8,479 bases of DNA from Treponema sp. UBA4328 (GTDB lineage: Bacteria > Spirochaetota > Spirochaetia > Treponematales > Treponemataceae): NCBI GenBank assembly GCA_002394465.1, contig DGTU01000042.1, positions 1-8,479 of the forward strand, given 5' to 3'. The notes beneath the pieces were generated by a model that did not search any database, was not told the origin of the DNA, and saw nothing but the letters and a program-made list of their open reading frames with translations. Of the stretch, positions 7,244-8,479 are shown piece by piece (the stretch's first letter is position 1; the number at the start of each line of letters is the position of its first letter). The position numbers and the translations under genes were made by a program.

Positions 7244-7251
7244 TTTATGTA

Positions 7252-8479
7252 ATGCTTACGACAATCCTATACGACACAATACTTTCGCCAATCACACAGA
7301 TTATAGAAATCGCATACAGAATTTTCAGCAAAATGTTCGGAAATACGGGAATTGCAGTTCTGGGCGTAAGCCTTACGGTAACCCTTCTCTGTCTTCCGCT
7401 TTATATTGTTGCTGAAAAATGGCAGGAAACCGAACGGGACATTCAGGCCAGAATGAAAGGCAGAATAGACCGCATTAAAAAGGCATTCAAAGGCGACGAG
7501 CAGTACATGATGCTCAACACGCTTTACAGGCAGAATCACTACCATCCTATCATGGCACTGCGCTCTTCATTCGGAATACTCATTCAGATTCCCTTCTTTC
7601 TTGCAGCATACCACACGCTTTCTTCCCTGCCGGATTTAATGGGAAAAAGTTTTTTCTTTATCCGTGACATGGGAAAACCGGATGCAGTTTTTACAATCGG
7701 TTCATTCAACGTAAATATCCTTCCGATAGCAATGACGCTCATTAACTGTATCTCAGGAGCAGTTTATTCAAAGGGTCACGGAATCCGTGAAAAGCTTCAG
7801 ATTTATGGAATGGCAGCCGTCTTCCTCGTTGTTCTTTATGATTCTCCGGCAGGACTTGTACTTTACTGGACAATGAACAACGTCTTCTCACTTGTAAAAA
7901 ACATTTTCTACAAAATGAAGGATCCTCTAAAAGTCCTCTACCTGTGCATGGTCTGTGCCGTTTCAGTCCTCTGCATTTACATTCTTTTCATTTATGACGG
8001 CGGCGCCGGACTGGGAAAAAGAATGTATGCCGTATTGTTCCTGCTCCTTTGTCTGCCGGTTCCTTATTATGTAAAGGGACTCATTCACTTAAGTGACAAA
8101 ACCTTTGCTTCGTTATCAGCAGACAAAAGAGCCCGCTTCATCCTTTTTTTCATCAGTGCTGCAGGCCTGTGCATCTTAAACGGTCTCGTTCTTCCGGGGC
8201 AGCTTATATTAAGTTCAGTTCAGGAATTTTCAAACATAGAAAGCTGCACATCTCCGTCTGCTTTCCTGCATTCTTCCTTCTGGATGAGCTTCGGATTTTT
8301 TGTTTTCTGGCCGTCATGCATTTTCTTTCTTTTCAGGGAACGCATACAGACAATACTCGCATTTCTTTTTTCTGCCGCATTCTTCTGCGCAATTATAAAT
8401 GCCTTTGCTTTCAGCGGTAACTATGGTTCAATGGACGTTACGCTTAAGTTCATTGACGGATTAACTTCTCCTTCCGCCC
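7252..8479 (+). CDS. YidC/Oxa1-like polytopic membrane protein, paralogue of the divergent fusion, 3'-truncated by the window edge
   Basis: The frame is open from ATG 7252 to the last base (409 codons plus one base), so the C-terminus is outside the window. The N-terminal 220 residues copy the YidC-like core of the divergent gene: IDRIKKAFKGDEQYMM (72-87), YRQNHYHP (92-99), LIQIPFFLAAYHTL (110-123), NILPIAMTLINC (155-166) and DSPAGLVLYWTMNNVFSL (197-214). The groove arginine position is T44, five residues before the PL of CLPLY. The following hydrophobic segments (about 226-247, 257-278, 296-320, 340-361, 366-386) align loosely with the middle region of the paralogue, including a shared NGLVLPGQL / TGFVLPSSV block. 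A C-terminal hydrolase domain like that of the paralogue is likely downstream but not visible. An in-frame TAG at 7198-7200 bounds the possible start region, and ATG 7252 is the best start. A gene duplication that ended divergent is the simplest history. Confidence 0.8.
   Translation, partial: MLTTILYDTILSPITQIIEIAYRIFSKMFGNTGIAVLGVSLTVTLLCLPLYIVAEKWQETERDIQARMKGRIDRIKKAFKGDEQYMMLNTLYRQNHYHPIMALRSSFGILIQIPFFLAAYHTLSSLPDLMGKSFFFIRDMGKPDAVFTIGSFNVNILPIAMTLINCISGAVYSKGHGIREKLQIYGMAAVFLVVLYDSPAGLVLYWTMNNVFSLVKNIFYKMKDPLKVLYLCMVCAVSVLCIYILFIYDGGAGLGKRMYAVLFLLLCLPVPYYVKGLIHLSDKTFASLSADKRARFILFFISAAGLCILNGLVLPGQLILSSVQEFSNIESCTSPSAFLHSSFWMSFGFFVFWPSCIFFLFRERIQTILAFLFSAAFFCAIINAFAFSGNYGSMDVTLKFIDGLTSPSA

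Noticed and set aside
7247..7254. ATGTAATG, a start-stop pair overlapping the start codon of the second YidC-like gene
   Set aside because: With the predicted promoter the transcript starts at about 7250, so the upstream ATG would not be transcribed; probably incidental.
7267..7545. 92-codon open frame on the - strand
   Set aside because: It is antisense to the second YidC-like gene, whose + strand frame is strongly similar to its paralogue over exactly this stretch.

Overview
The window looks like a piece of a Treponema-type spirochaete chromosome, probably a host- or gut-associated species. This rests on remembered resemblance of the proteins, on the moderately AT-rich composition, and on the dense, overlapping gene layout; no rRNA or other phylogenetic marker is present, so the genus is an inference. 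There are no tRNAs, rRNAs, CRISPR arrays, insertion sequences or phage genes. Almost every base is coding, and the only real intergenic gaps are 4409-4448 and 7161-7251.

Layout. Bases 1-1702 (+) hold the 3' end of a cell-wall hydrolase (end of a probable NlpC/P60-type module followed by a zinc amidase_3 domain), overlapped by a TrmN6/YfiC-like N6-adenine methyltransferase. Facing it, bases 1690-4408 (-) hold a tight three-gene operon, read from right to left: a GHMP sugar-1-kinase of the galactokinase family, a sugar-phosphate nucleotidylyltransferase and a class I SAM methyltransferase. Both internal junctions are ATGA stop/start overlaps. Bases 4449-7160 (-) encode a 903-residue membrane protein that joins a YidC/Oxa1-like N-terminal half to a lipoteichoic-acid-synthase/sulfatase-like C-terminal half. 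Divergent from it, 7252 to the window end (+) encodes a paralogue of the YidC-like membrane half, cut off by the window edge.

How the genes may work together. The kinase has a full GHMP fold signature, but its sugar-binding motif carries Ala where galactokinase has the Glu that contacts the C6 hydroxyl. The same variant motif is, from memory, that of plant galacturonokinase. With a nucleotidylyltransferase next to it and no galT or galE, this reads better as a sugar -> sugar-1-P -> NDP-sugar salvage module than as Leloir galactose catabolism. The two divergent YidC-like proteins lack the arginine of the insertase groove (Asn and Thr at that site), and one is fused to an alkaline-phosphatase-superfamily domain. 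They are therefore candidates for an uncharacterised envelope system that modifies glycans or lipids rather than for housekeeping insertases. 

Three genes (kinase and both YidC-like genes) have a -10 box only 6-8 bases before the ATG and no Shine-Dalgarno sequence, which predicts leaderless or nearly leaderless mRNAs.
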